In this document: positions 19,902-30,353 of the stretch, piece after piece
Numbering within the stretch: the stretch's first letter is position 1
Layout: each line of letters opens with the position of its first letter
NCBI GenBank assembly: GCA_024220525.1
Contig: JAMYWO010000078.1
Coordinates: 81,147 to 112,521, forward strand
DNA: 31,375 nt
Reading direction: 5' to 3'
Origin: Cochliopodium minus
Lineage: Eukaryota; Discosea; Himatismenida; Cochliopodiidae
The notes under the pieces: model-generated
What the model saw: the letters and a program-made list of their open reading frames with translations, nothing else
Database searches by the model: none
What the model was told of the DNA's origin: nothing
Position numbers and translations under genes: made by a program

Positions 19902-22900
19902 TTATTTCTTCTCTCTAATTTTCAACACCAATTCATAATTTTTGTCTACAAAGTCCGTGACACACTTCAAAGAGCAAAACTGATGGGAGTTGTCAAGAAA
20001 ATAGGGAACGATCATGTTAACTTGGAGTTTGCATTGAGGGCAAAATGGAAGTTTGTTGGTTTGTTGGGCGTATCTTTTTAGAAAATTGATTAATTTTCAT
20101 TATTTTTATTAATTATTATATTGGAGATGTTCAAATTTTACAACAGTTTAATTTGTTAGTTATAAATTAATACCTAATAAAGTTGTGTATTTTGAATATT
20201 TTTTATTTTTTATTTTTTATTTTATTCATTTTATTCATTTTATTCTTTATTTTTATTTTTTATTTATTATTTTTTATTTTATTCATTTTTATTTTTTTAT
20301 TTTTATTTTTTATTACTTTTTTTGTTATTATTTATTTTATTTTATTATTTTATTTATTTTTAACCTTAATTCAATAGCAAGTGCCCTCTTCTCCCTTTCT
20401 TCCATCTCACTCAACCTCTTGTCACGAGCCTTCTCGATGGAAGAAGAGATCATTTTTTTGTCATTTTTGATGTCAGCTTGTTTTTGTTTGATTTTTTGTT
20501 CCGTCTTTTTTTTTTGAAGTTTTTTCTTTTTCTTTTTCAGTGATTCTTGTCTTTTTAATTCTAATTCCTCTTCCATTTCTAACAAGAAAATATTTTCAAA
20601 AAGCACAAAAAAAATATGATTATAAATTAAAAAATGAAAAATAAAATAAAAAATAAAAAATTTGAAATTTGAAATTTGAAATTTGAAATAAAAAATAAAA
20701 AAATGAAAATAAAATAAAAAATAAAAAATAAAAATTTTATAAATCAAAACAAATTTTATTTTACCTTTACTCAAAGGTTCAATTCTAGCTTGAGTTTCCC
20801 TTCAATTTTTAACGTAAATAAAAAATCAAAATTTTTTAAACAATAAATTCATTTGAAGAAAGATTTTTTTATTTACCAATTCCACTTATCGAGATTCTCT
20901 CCTGCAAATTTTCTGAAAGTTATTTTGGTGGTTTTGTTTTTGCACAATTCGTATGCAACCTTGCCAAATCCATCTTAATAAAAAATAAATGAATAAATAA
21001 AAAATATAAAATAAATTTTATAAAAAATAAAACACATAAAAAAAAAAAAAATAAATGTATAAAATAAAAATTTGAAATAAAAATAAAAAATTTGAAATAA
21101 AAAATAAAAAATTTGAAATAAAAAATAAAAAATAAAATAAAAAATTTGAAATAAAAAATAAAAAATCAAAAAATAAAAAAATAAAAAATAAAAAATAAAA
21201 AATAAAAAATAAAAAATAAAATAAAAAATAAAAAATAACAATAAAAAATAAAGAGTAAAATACTTCTCTTACCTTTGATTGTAGGATCAGCGCCATGTTC
21301 CAACAAAAGAACAATGATATCCAAGTGACCCAACAAAGAAGCTTTGATGAGGGGAGTTTGGAAACGGCTTGAGGGAACCACAAAGTTGATTTGAGGTTCG
21401 AAAGAGCTGTTCTCCTGCTTAAAATTCAACAGAAACTTCAACATCTCTATGTTTCCCTCTTCTACTGCAATGAACACTGGACTATTCAAAAAAAAAAAAA
21501 ATTTTAATTTAATTTTTTATTTTCCACTTTAAATATTTTTCAAATTATAATAATTTGAAAATTATTATTTTTTTATATAATTTGAATAATTAATTAATTT
21601 TTTTATTTTGAATTAATTTTTATTTTTATTAAATTTTATTTATTTTTATTATTCTTTTATTTGTTTTGTAATTTAAAATTAATTTTTTTTTAAAAAAAAT
21701 TTTTGTTTTGTTGTTAAAAATTAATTTTTGTTTTGTTAATAAAAAAACTTTTATTTTGTTAATAATAAAAATTTATTCACTGTTTTTTGTTTTATTCATT
21801 TCATTTTTTACCTTATTGCCGATTCGCTATTTACTAAGGAGGGTCTTTGATAATTGGTTTTAAGAAGATTCTCCACGATTTCCAACTGATTTGCCCTCAC
21901 CGCCTCACACAACAAATCTGGTTTTTGTTCCACCACAGAAGATTCTTTGTTTTCTATCTTTGTTTCTATCAGTGTTTCCTTTTATTTGTTATATTAAATT
22001 ATGATCATTAAATATAATTCAATTTATAATTTATTTATTTTTATTTTTTATTTTAAATTTTTTAATCCGAATTTTTATTTTTAATTTTTAATCTGATTTT
22101 CTAATCTGATTATTATTTTTTATTTTTTAGTATACTAAATTATGACTTGATTTTTTTTTTTTAGATTTTTTTATTCATTGTTTTTTTGATTTTTTTTATT
22201 TTATTTTTTAATTTTTAATTTCATTTTCAACTATTTTTATTTTTCAGAAATTTTTTACAATTTTTTCTTCAAACTTTATCTCTTTTTGGACTTCTTCGTC
22301 TTGCAAGAGAGTTCCAGGACTATTTTCAACATGGTCATAAGTGTCCACAGTAGAAAGGAGCTTAAAAAAAGATAGATCAATAAATAACAAAAGAAATTAA
22401 AATTAAATAATTAATTTTAAATAAAAATAATGTTTAATTTATCATCTTTTTGAAAAATAAAAAAATATAAAAAACAAGATAAGAAGGTTAGTTTTGGGTT
22501 GCTGGTAAATAATAATTTTTTTTTATTTCTATCTTTTATTTATTTTTATTTTAAAATTGTTTTAAATTTTATTTATTTTTTTATTTTAAATGAATTTTTT
22601 AATTTTTATTTTATTATTTTCATTTTTTATTTCTTTTTTATTAAATCAAAAAATATTGTTACCCAATGAACTCTTTTGACTTCCAAGAAATTGGGTTTGT
22701 TGGTTTTGAAGGGGATCTTCCTGATTCTAGGGTCTGCTTTGGTGAGGATGTTGTTATCGAAGTACCAGATGCCCTTGTTGGTGTTGGGCTGTCTGAGAAA
22801 TATCAAGTCGCTGTCTTTGATGTGATCTTTCCATTTGATGATTAATTGTTGGATTTGCTAGTATTAAATGATAAAATTGAATATTAAAAAACATCAAAAA

Positions 22901-24388
22901 ATAAAAAATAAATAATAAATAATATTATAATTGATTAAGAATAAATAAAATTTTAATAAGATGTTGAAAAAATCAAAAAACATCAAAAAAAAAAAAACAA
23001 AAAAATCAAAAAAAAAAAGAAATAAATAAAATATAAAAATAAAAATAAAAATAATTGAAATTACTTCTAAAAGCATTTTTTCATTTTCTCTCCTAAATAA
23101 AGAATTCTAATAAATTATAAAGATTATTCTATTTTTTAATGCCTCATTTGAGCACCAGCAGATTTTGCTTGGGAACCAGAGTTTCCTTTACCATCCTTGC
23201 TGGATTGGGAGCCTCCTTGTTTTTTTCTGCTAGTATATTTTTTGAGAACTTTGTGCACTACTATTTTGTCTTCATTGAAGATAACCCCCGAAAAACAACC
23301 TTTAAAAAAATAAAAAAAGTTTTTAATTAAAAATATCAAAGAAATTTTTTATCAAGTTATTTTTCAAAAAAACATTCATAAAAAATAATTTAAGAATTTT
23401 CATTCAATTTTTTAAAAATATTTGGATTTCAAAATTTAAAATCTTTTTTATTTAAAAATAAAACTCTCTAATAAAAACTCCAAAATAAATTCAATTAAAA
23501 ATTACAAAAAAAAAATTTTGAACAAATTAAAATTAATGATATTCAGCGTTTTTACCTGCGGCATACATCATCACCGTCCATTTCTTTCTGTTTTTAAGTT
23601 GTTTCAGCTCATTGATGTACTCGGAGGCCATGAACTGTTTGACCTTGTTGGGCTTCAACAAGCACTTCCACATCGAGATGTCTTTGTCGATCTTGTCTAG
23701 ATGGAAGATTATTTTAGGGGATCCCACTTTTTTTTTCTCTGGTGTATTGAATTCTTCTTCATCTTCATTCACTTCTTCATCCATCAATTCTATTTTTTTT
23801 ATTAGTGTGATATTTTTCAACAAGTTATATAACTTTAATCTTACCTCCATCTTCGACTGATGATCAATGTGATTTGATTCAAAAAAAAAAAAAAATGATT
23901 TATAATGAGGAAATTATAAAGAAATATAAACACATAAATTTAAAAATAAAAGATGAAATCTGATTTATCTTATTTTAAATGGAATATGTGATTTTAAAAA
24001 TGGTTATAAATTTTTTTTCTTTCAATTTTCTCATTTAAATTTTTTATATACCCAATATGTTATATTCCTCCAATGTCATCACCCTTTTTATCCCGACAGA
24101 TCTCAATTTTACATTCAATCTGTGGAAATCAGAAGTGTAATGAGCTACATGCTCTTTCTTTTCTTTATCCAATGTTATCTTGCAAGAATTACAAACCATA
24201 TTCTTCGAATCATTGAAAGAAATTTTGCTGTTGTTATTGATTTCAGTCAATTTGATAAGAGATTCTTCCGTCTTTTTCTCATTAACCAAGATATCTACAT
24301 CTCCATCTTTGACAGATAATACATTATTCTTCTCAATATCATTAAAATAAAGGAATAATGATGTGTGAGTGATCTTATTGTTTTCCAT
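19902..24388 (-). CDS. VMS1: VMS1/ANKZF1, peptidyl-tRNA hydrolase of ribosome quality control
   Basis: Thirteen exons: 24052-24388, 23845-23856, 23556-23789, 23143-23299, 23065-23092, 22663-22857, 22259-22360, 21812-21978, 21273-21481, 20877-20973, 20765-20799, 20365-20578 and 19902-20073. Phases all agree (652 residues). Domains: C2H2 finger (C66, C69, H83, H89); VLRF1 release-factor-like domain with CFSGVIF, KKQGGSQSS (catalytic-type Gln Q226) and KSAGAQMRRENE; WKDHIKDSDLIFLRQP and DPRIRKIPF; ankyrin repeats (~365-480); W-rich linker; coiled coil with a VIM-like REKRALAIELR that binds p97/Cdc48; C-terminal FCPQC-x(~16)-FCSLKC zinc motif. The family frees stalled nascent chains from 60S subunits and protects mitochondria from CAT-tailed proteins. 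The start at 24388 follows a long A tract; an upstream Met would merely translate it as poly-Lys. Confidence 0.93.
20126..20199. repeat. Fold-back (MITE-like) element, copy B, in the last VMS1 intron
   Basis: The left arm GATGTTCAAATTTTACAACAG and the right arm GTTGTGTATTTTGAATAT are imperfect reverse complements. The inner part (TTTAATTTGTTAG ... CTAATAAAG) is nearly the same as copy A at 987-1072, in the same orientation. It lies in intron 20074-20364. Confidence 0.6.
20650..20700. repeat. AAATTTG minisatellite (about 4 units)
   Basis: Period-7 GAAATTT-type units lie within VMS1 intron 20579-20764. Related TTTGAAATAAAAAAT units recur at 21066-21160 in intron 20974-21272. Confidence 0.6.
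20990..21260. repeat. Mixed TTTGAAAT / A6T repeat tract in a VMS1 intron
   Basis: Repeated AAAAATTTGAAAT blocks alternate with (A6T)n, filling most of the 299-nt intron 20974-21272. Long hydrophobic ORFs here are repeat translations. Confidence 0.7.
23093..23142 (-). other. GC-AG intron of VMS1
   Basis: The only in-frame join between the VLRF1 exon (ends ...CAAATGAG) and exon 23065-23092 uses donor GCATTA and acceptor TTTATTTAG. It gives SAGAQMRRENEKML, which matches the conserved SAG-LRRYNE of the family. Reading through meets TAA after two codons, and no GT is available near the boundary. Confidence 0.75.
23845..23856 (-). other. 12-nt microexon of VMS1
   Basis: Flanked by acceptor TGATCATCAG and donor GTAAGA. 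It adds V-E-D-G, linking the C2H2 exon (phase 1) to exon 23556-23789 (phase 1). Being 12 nt it could be skipped without frame change. Confidence 0.7.
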
Positions 24389-24628
24389 TTTTTTTTTTTT
24401 TTTTTTTTTTGCATTTTTTTTATTCCTGCTAATAATAAGATTCAAAATGAATATATGAATTGATTGGTTTGAATTGAATGAATATCAAATGTTTTTATTT
24501 CACTGAAATTATTTTGGCAATATTTTTTGGTTTGGAATTCCAAATTTGGTTTCTTGTGCATTTGTTGAAATAAAAAATCAAACACGTATTTAAATTTGAA
24601 AATAAAAATAAAAAAAAAGGAATTAATA
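24389..24628. promoter_or_regulatory. Short divergent promoter region (VMS1 / secreted Lys-Glu-rich gene)
   Basis: Only 240 nt separate the two divergent starts. On the VMS1 side a ~22-nt A tract (coding strand) abuts the ATG. The plus-strand side carries an A-rich leader AAAAATAAAAAAAAAGG before ATG 24629. A-rich leaders precede most ATGs in this window. Confidence 0.45.
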
Positions 24629-27438
24629 ATGAAGAAACACTTTATTTTTTTGATATTCTTATTTTTGGTTGTCATCATGATGGATGCAAAAAAGGTGGGA
24701 GGCAGAAAATCTCCCTTAAAAGAAGAAGAGGAGATCTTTCTCGGCAAAAAATTCAAATCTGATGAAGATGAGGATGATGAGGAAGATGAAGAAAAAGAGA
24801 AAAAAAGCATCAAAAAAAAGAGCATCAAAAAAAATAAGAAAAAATCATCAAAGGATAGGGATGACGATTCGAATAAAAATAAGAAAAACAAATCAGAGAA
24901 GAAAAAGAAAGCAAAAATAGAAGGGCTTGAATATGAGGAAAGAAAAGTGAAGCCAAAACTAATAAAAAAGGAGGAAAAGAAGAAACAAAAGAAAGAATCT
25001 AAAAAAAAGAAAATTCCTGTAAAAGAAAATTTCTTATTTAAGATAAATCTTTGACAATATTAATTTATTTTTTAAAAGAAATTTAAAAGATTATAACAAT
25101 TTCTTTTTAATATAGAAGATAGAGGGACCAAAATATGTCGATTTCGATATTGATGGAGATGATGTGACAGAGAACAAGGAGAAGGAAGAACAAGAGGATA
25201 GATTGATCGAAAAGCAAAAGCAAAAAGAAAAGGAAAAAAAGAAAAAAGAGAAAGAAAAGGAGAAAAAGAAAAAAGAGAAAGTGAAAAAATTGAAAGTGAA
25301 ACCTTCTGTAGCTGATGATAATGCATCTGAATATGAAGATAACGATGCCAAGGAGTTTAGGGAAATGGAGAAAATTGCAAATAAGGATATAGAGAAGAAA
25401 AAGGGGGTGGATAAAGATGAGGAGGGTGTGGTTAAGAATGAACATGATAAGGATAAGATTGATGAGAGCTATTTCTACAATGCGGAGCTTGATACTATCC
25501 CTCCCAATCCCAATGCTCATAGTGGTCCTAATGATGGCATCTTGGCTGATGGTACTTTCAATTCGAAGGAGGATCTCCAGGAGATAGCAAGGAATATCGA
25601 GAAGGAGAACAAGAATCTCGAGGCAATCAATCATCGCAACTCCCTCAACATCATCCAGGATCAATTTAGCAAGAACAATGTTCAAAATCCTGTAGTTTCT
25701 GATTCCCCACCTTCTTTCTCTGGAAATTCCAATATCGATATCGATTCAAGTAATCAAAATTTTTTTAATGAGAAAATTCAATCTGAGCCATAAGAATATC
25801 TCAACATAGGATACTTTATTATTGATCAACATATTATAACATATCATTTATATGATTAATATTCATTTTTGCTTTAGTATAATAACATAATGATTCAATT
25901 CATCATAATTAAGAAATATATTTGAATTAAATTAGAATTTTCTTTTATGTATCTTATAATGCTCATATAACGTGTCATTTGTTATGATCACCATTTTGTT
26001 TATAATAAATCTTGTATATTTTTTTTCCTTTTCCATAAATAAAATTGAAAATTGATTTAAAGAAGAATTTACATATGATTAATGATTTAAAAGTATTTAA
26101 TCATTAAACAAAATCCCTTTTTAATATCCTAGGTGGCGGTAATGTTGTTGGAGATTCGTCCAAGGAGGTTGATGATCCTTCATCTGAGGATGGATGGGGC
26201 GATCTTGGGGGGTTGGAGAAAGTAGAGGAGATTGAGAAGGAAGATCAATTGAACCGGGAGAATAATCCCAATCAAAAATCCACAGAAGAGTAAAATTCCT
26301 ATTTCAATTAATTTATCAAAAAATCTATATCATACCAATTGTATTTGACCTAATATTAATTTAAAAAACATATTATTCAAACTATTATTAAATTAATTGT
26401 GATTATTATGACATATGATTAAAAGACTGATCTGAAATTTTAAAATTGGGAAATTTTTTTTATAATTCTTTATCGAGCATACAGCAAAAGAATCACATCA
26501 AAATTAAAAAATAAATTTTTTTCTTTCTTCAATAAAGATATTTTATTCTTTGAAGCAAGCATCAAATTTTTGAAATCATTTGAATTCATTATAACATTTG
26601 GTAGTTTCAATTATACAGTTATCACCATGATTTTAAATTGATTATACTTGAAATGATCTGATATAAACACAACTCAAAAATTTGATGCTAAGAATATTCA
26701 AACCAACATTATAAAATTAATTGAATGTGATTATTTTAAGACATGATCTTCTAAAGCTTTGAAAACATTAAAATTATTTTTTTTTTTCATTTTTTTTGAA
26801 AAAGGGAATATCCTGATCTTCAACTTGAACGTGAGCAAATAAACTTGAAAGAAAACTCTAGATTCAAATATTTCAAGTTGACTGCAGATCAAGAGAAAAG
26901 AGCAAAGGACCTCATCGACAACGGCTTCGAGATGCTCAACACCTCGACCATCTTCCAGATCTCCTTCCAGGCCGAAGCAGACAAGGAAAACTCCGAGTTG
27001 TGCATATTCAAGTTGGACGAGAGAAGCACTCAGAGTAACGAGAACCGCTCCAATTTCGCCAAGTTGAACAGTTTACTTCAACAACATTTCACTGAGGAAA
27101 AAGTTCTTAAGGACAGCGAAACTCTCATATTACCAAAGACAAACTGTTATGACAAGGTAGAGATTGATTCTCACATTGATGGTGAGTTTTCTAAAGTGAA
27201 TCTTCAGATTGGCAATCCTCAGCCTTGTAGCGCTTCTTCTTCCATTGTTTTGCAGAGCACCAAGGCTTTTTATGTCATCCCCTTGTCTTTCAAGAAGCAG
27301 CTTTCTGTCACCCTCACCTACCTTCCTCAGTCTGAGCTCAATGAAATCTTGAGTGATGGTTATCGCACTTTTTTCTTGGATGATAACAAGTTCATTGAAG
27401 TCCTTTCGTCCTACTGGTTGATTCAACAGTCTGTTTAG
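24629..27438 (+). CDS. Secreted or ER Lys/Glu-rich protein with C-terminal unknown domain
   Basis: Exons 24629-25018, 25116-25749, 26133-26289 and 26805-27438 join in phase to 604 residues. The N-terminus is a clear signal peptide (MKKHFIFLIFLFLVVIMMDA). Next is a long Lys/Glu/Asp low-complexity region with coiled-coil character (about 25-190), then YFYNAELDTIPPNPNAH and a Ser/Asn-rich stretch, an acidic exon (SSEDGWGDLGGLEKVEEIEK), and a C-terminal ~200 residues (ADQEKRAKDLIDNGFEMLN ... FKKQLSVTLTYLPQSELNEI) that look folded. I recognise no family. Donor 25750 was chosen because phase 1 joins SS/GGNVVG in frame; unspliced, exon 2 would end at TAA 25793. Exon 4 is markedly richer in C-ending codons than the rest of the window. 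Confidence 0.72.
26370..26770. repeat. Intronic direct repeats bracketing a 16-bp inverted repeat
   Basis: Inside intron 26290-26804 are two diverged ~70-nt direct repeats (about 26376-26446 and 26697-26773), sharing TTCAAAC, AAATTAATTG, TGATTATT and ATTTTAAAATT/ACATTAAAATT. Between them, AGCATCAAATTTTTGA (26558-26573) is the exact reverse complement of 26674-26689, with partial inner pairing (ATCATTTGAA against TTGAAATGAT). The layout suggests an old inserted element. Confidence 0.5.
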
Positions 27439-27643
27439 AAATTGGGATTATTTTTATTGATCCCTCTGTTTAAAAAATTAAATTAATACAATGTTTATTT
27501 TATTTTTTATTCATGATATCTAAGCTTATGAAATTATTGGACGTAATTGAAGGCACATATTAAGTTTTTTTTTAAATGTTTCAATAATCTTTAATTTTTT
27601 TTCAATAATGCATTTTTTATTAATGATCCAAAAAACATTAAAA
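27439..27643. other. Convergent intergenic region
   Basis: The 3' ends of the secreted-protein gene (plus) and the unknown 214-residue gene (minus) face each other across 205 nt of AT-rich DNA. No feature is recognised. Confidence 0.5.
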
Positions 27644-27925
27644 TCAGAAGAAATATTGGTCTGATTTGTAAAAAGAATTTATCAATGTTGAAGAAGAGTT
27701 AAGACGATCTAAACGGTGCAAAAGAAATGAAACCTCCTTGAATTCCTCTCCCTCTGATCTGTTCTCGTAAACTGTATTCAACTTATCCAAAATGGCAGCA
27801 GAGTTTCTATAAACGAAGAAAGGGATATAAGAATTGATATCATCCAGATCAATGGATGATTCTTCTGTACTATCGGATCCTTTCCTTAATTTTTTGATAC
27901 CTTTTTTTAAAAAAAAATTTAAAAT

Positions 27926-27962
<37 letters not shown>

Positions 27963-28602
27963 AATTTAAGAAAAAATAAAATCCAAAATAATTAAATGAA
28001 GGAGATTATACCTTGTTGTGAACCCTTCTTACGGAAGATTTTACTTTCAAGAGAATTGACTTTTTTCTTTTTATTGTTGCTTTTCATCTTGAGAATGTAT
28101 TCTTCACTTTTGTTTTTGAACTTTATAAAATCCAGGTTGGTACGGAAGTTTTTGTGTTCTTCTGAAATTTTGTTAGAGAGTGATCTTGGCGTTGTATTCT
28201 CCACATTCACACGAAATTCACTTTTTATTTTTGCTTCGTGAAATAACTGTATGTTGGTGAACATTTCCACAGTTTTGTCTATAGAAAAATAAATAATAAA
28301 AATAAAAATGAAAATAAAAATAAAAATAAAAATAAAAAATAAAAATAAAAATAAAAATAAAATGAAAAAAAAATATAACATTAAAAAAATAAAAATAAAA
28401 ATAAAAAATTTTTGAATTGAAAAAAAAAAATTACAATAAAATTTTAAAATATAAATATGATTAAATAAATAAAGATATTACTCAAATAATTTTTCTTGGT
28501 GTACTCCTCATAAAACTCGTTGAAAAGTGTGATTTGTATGTTTTCGTAGTCTTCCTTCTCTTGCAAATTTTCCCCTTCTTCCAAGTCTTCGTTTTTCTCC
28601 AT
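27644..28602 (-). CDS. Unknown charged protein (214 aa)
   Basis: Exons 28482-28602, 28012-28278 and 27644-27900 join in phase. The product begins MEKNEDLEEGENLQEKEDYE (acidic), then FNEFYEEYTKKNYLNKTVEM, a helical charged middle (RSLSNKISEEHKNFRTNLDF), a strongly basic patch (KMKSNNKKKKVNSLESKIFR) that could act as a nuclear signal, an acidic Ser patch (DSTEESSIDLDD), and a helical end (FFVYRNSAAILDKLNTVYEN, FLLHRLDRLNSSSTLINSFY). I recognise no family. The acidic and basic segments and final helices would fit a nuclear adaptor, but that is inference. Both introns hold A5T/A6T repeats. Confidence 0.65.
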
Positions 28603-29112
28603 CGTAACCTGATTAACCAAACACTGTAATACCTTTGAAATGACAAGAGAAGCTAATTTTTTTTAAAAAAAATTGTTATTTTTTATTTGATATTTTTACA
28701 TTTTTACATTTTTATATTTTTATATTTTTATATTTTTTTATTTTTTATATTTTTATATTTTTTTATTTTTTATATTTTTTATATTTTTTTATTTTTTATT
28801 TTTTTATTTCAAAAAATTTAATTTTTTAAATTTTTTGTTTTTAAAAGTTTATTTCGTTTTTTTTTTATTTTGTTTATTTTTTTTATATTTTTTTATTTTT
28901 ATATTTATTTTTTATTTTTTTTATATTTATTTTTATTTTTTATATATTTTATTTATTTTTTTATTTTTTATATATTTTATTTATTTTTTATTTTTTGTTT
29001 TATTTTTTATTTCAAATTTTTTATTTTTTATTTTATTTTTATTTTTTTATTTAGTTATTTTTTATTTTATAATCATTTTTTGTTACCTCTTTTCACTTTT
29101 TCGTTTTGCAAG
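28603..29112. repeat. T-rich microsatellite tract
   Basis: About 500 nt of TTTTTA/TTTTATA-type repeats. It ends in an acceptor-like TTTTCGTTTTGCAAG before the orphan plus-strand exon. The hydrophobic Phe/Ile/Tyr-rich ORFs here are repeat translations. Confidence 0.65.
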
Positions 29113-29247
29113 CTTGAACAAGAGGAAATGAAGGATGGATGGAAAAATCTGAGAAAAAACAATGACACGAATGGTTTGGTTCTGGACTCAGGATACACTT
29201 TCTCACATTCTTTGGTGACCACTTCCAAAATTTTGCAAAATATGCTG
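29113..29247 (+). CDS. Orphan exon, possibly actin-related protein
   Basis: The exon is bounded by an AG acceptor at 29111-29112 and a GT donor at 29248, and is open for 45 codons in phase 0. NGLVLDSGYTFSHSLVTTSK resembles the ATP-binding DxGYSxTH loop of actin-related proteins (ARP6/ARP10 type). Upstream and downstream exons are not found; the flanks are microsatellite. It is too short for a firm assignment. Confidence 0.4.
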
Positions 29248-29581
29248 GTGACAAAAAAAATTAAAATAAAAAAAAAATAAAAAAATTAAAAATAAAATAA
29301 AAAATAAAATGAAAAAAAAATGAAAAAAATGAATAATAAATTAATTAAAATTATTTCATTAAAATAATGTAGAATTTTTCTAATAGAAATTTGACTATAA
29401 ATGTGAAAATAAATATAAAATAAAATAAATGATAATGAAATAAATGAAAAATATAATAAAATAATCAAAGTAAAAATAAAATAAAAATAAAAATTTAAAA
29501 AAAAAAACAAAAAAAGAAAAATATGAATGAAAAAAAAAAATGTGAAGGATTAAATGGAAGATTTAAAAAAAAAAAAAATTA

Positions 29582-29701
29582 TTACTCAGGCAACATTGTC
29601 ATATATTTTTCCATGTTGTCAAGGATTTCTTTGCATAGAAGGATGATGTTTGAGACATTTGACCTCAAGAAGAAATAGTGGAGTATCTTGTCAGGGTTTA
29701 C
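29582..29701 (-). CDS. Orphan terminal exon, unknown
   Basis: Following an acceptor (TTATTAG, 29702-29708 on the minus strand), 39 codons end in TAA. The sequence is VNPDKILHYFFLRSNVSNII and on through CKEILDNMEKYMTMLPE, an amphipathic helical end. No family is recognised. Its upstream exons should lie to the right, but that side is an (A6T)n tract with an n at 29780 and then the Ran pseudogene. Confidence 0.35.
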   Translation of the reverse strand, partial: VNPDKILHYFFLRSNVSNIILLCKEILDNMEKYMTMLPE

Positions 29702-29790
29702 CTAATAAATAATAAATAAAAAATAAAAAATAAAAAATAAAAAATAAAAAATAAAAAATAAAAAATAAAAAATAAAAAANACAATCAAAA
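29702..29790. repeat. (A6T)n microsatellite with an ambiguous base
   Basis: About ten AAAAAAT units with an n at 29780. This is a third site where a single n or gap meets A-rich repeats and neighbouring genes are incomplete. Confidence 0.8.
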
Positions 29791-29818
29791 AAAAACAAAA
29801 TTTATTTATTTTTCTTTT

Positions 29819-30271
29819 TTAGAGATCATCATTTCCATCAGGGATTGGAAATCTACTACAAATCAGAATTTCTCTTTCCATTTGTTCCAAATGATTCTTG
29901 TCAATGTTCACCTCAACAGGTTTCAATCCAATAGGAGCAACAAAAGAAAGATTATCTATTCCAATAAGTTTTTTCAAAAGCCACCAAAATGGTTTTTCAT
30001 AATTGTAGTTTGATTTTGCAGAAATTTCGTAAAATTGCAAGTTTTTCTTTCTGTGAAAAGTGATGTGTTTTGGTAAAACATTTCTTGTTCAACATCCACA
30101 CAAAACGATTGGATTATTGTCACAAACACGGATGAGATCTCTGTGCCATTTTGGAATGTTTTAGTAGGGCATTCTTGATGTAACATCGAACTTCATAATT
30201 GCACATTGTCCTTGTATATAGTCCCCATCTCTTATTCCTCCATATTTTTCTTGTCCTGCTGTATCCCAAAC
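29819..30271 (-). pseudogene. RAN: Ran GTPase pseudogene (5' exon missing, two nonsense codons)
   Basis: An acceptor TTAAAAAATAG precedes [20 protein letters not shown], a Ran switch II hallmark. [50 protein letters not shown] and the terminal ...GNDDL follow in one unbroken 453-nt register. The frame carries TAA at 30161-30163 (after SRMPY) and TGA at 30089-30091 (after LCGC). Next to the second stop about four codons are deleted, removing the NKxD guanine-specificity motif. The exon with the P-loop and switch I is absent: the sequence right of 30271 is unrelated. Ran drives nuclear transport; this copy cannot encode a working GTPase. A functional copy must lie elsewhere. Confidence 0.85.
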
Positions 30272-30353
30272 CTATTTTTTAAAAAAAAAGAAATTTTGAA
30301 TTTTCATAAAATTAATTTATTTAAATCTTGAAATTGATTAAAAGAAATTCCAA

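Noticed and set aside
20183-21383. Long Phe/Ile/Tyr-rich hydrophobic ORFs on both strands
   Set aside because: They are translations of TTTTTA/A6T repeats inside VMS1 introns and spill over true exon edges; they are not membrane proteins.
23845-23850. ATG at 23848-23850 as the start of a separate gene encoding MEVRLKLYN
   Set aside because: It lies in a 12-nt VMS1 microexon followed by a GTAAGA donor; the C2H2 exon upstream supplies the true N-terminus.
24388-24445. Upstream Met extending VMS1 with a poly-Lys N-terminus
   Set aside because: The Lys run is a ~22-nt A tract; the Met after it fits the A-rich leaders seen at other starts.
25750-25793. End of the secreted protein at TAA 25793
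   Set aside because: Donor GTAATC at 25750 joins in phase to acceptor 26131-26132 and then to a long well-composed exon, so the stop is probably intronic.
28835-29131. 98-residue hydrophobic ORF
   Set aside because: Translation of T-rich microsatellite preceding the orphan exon at 29113.
30089-30163. In-frame TAA and TGA in Ran as a sign of a reassigned genetic code
   Set aside because: Intact genes here end at TAA, TAG and TGA at family-expected positions and contain none internally; Ran also lost NKxD and its first exon.
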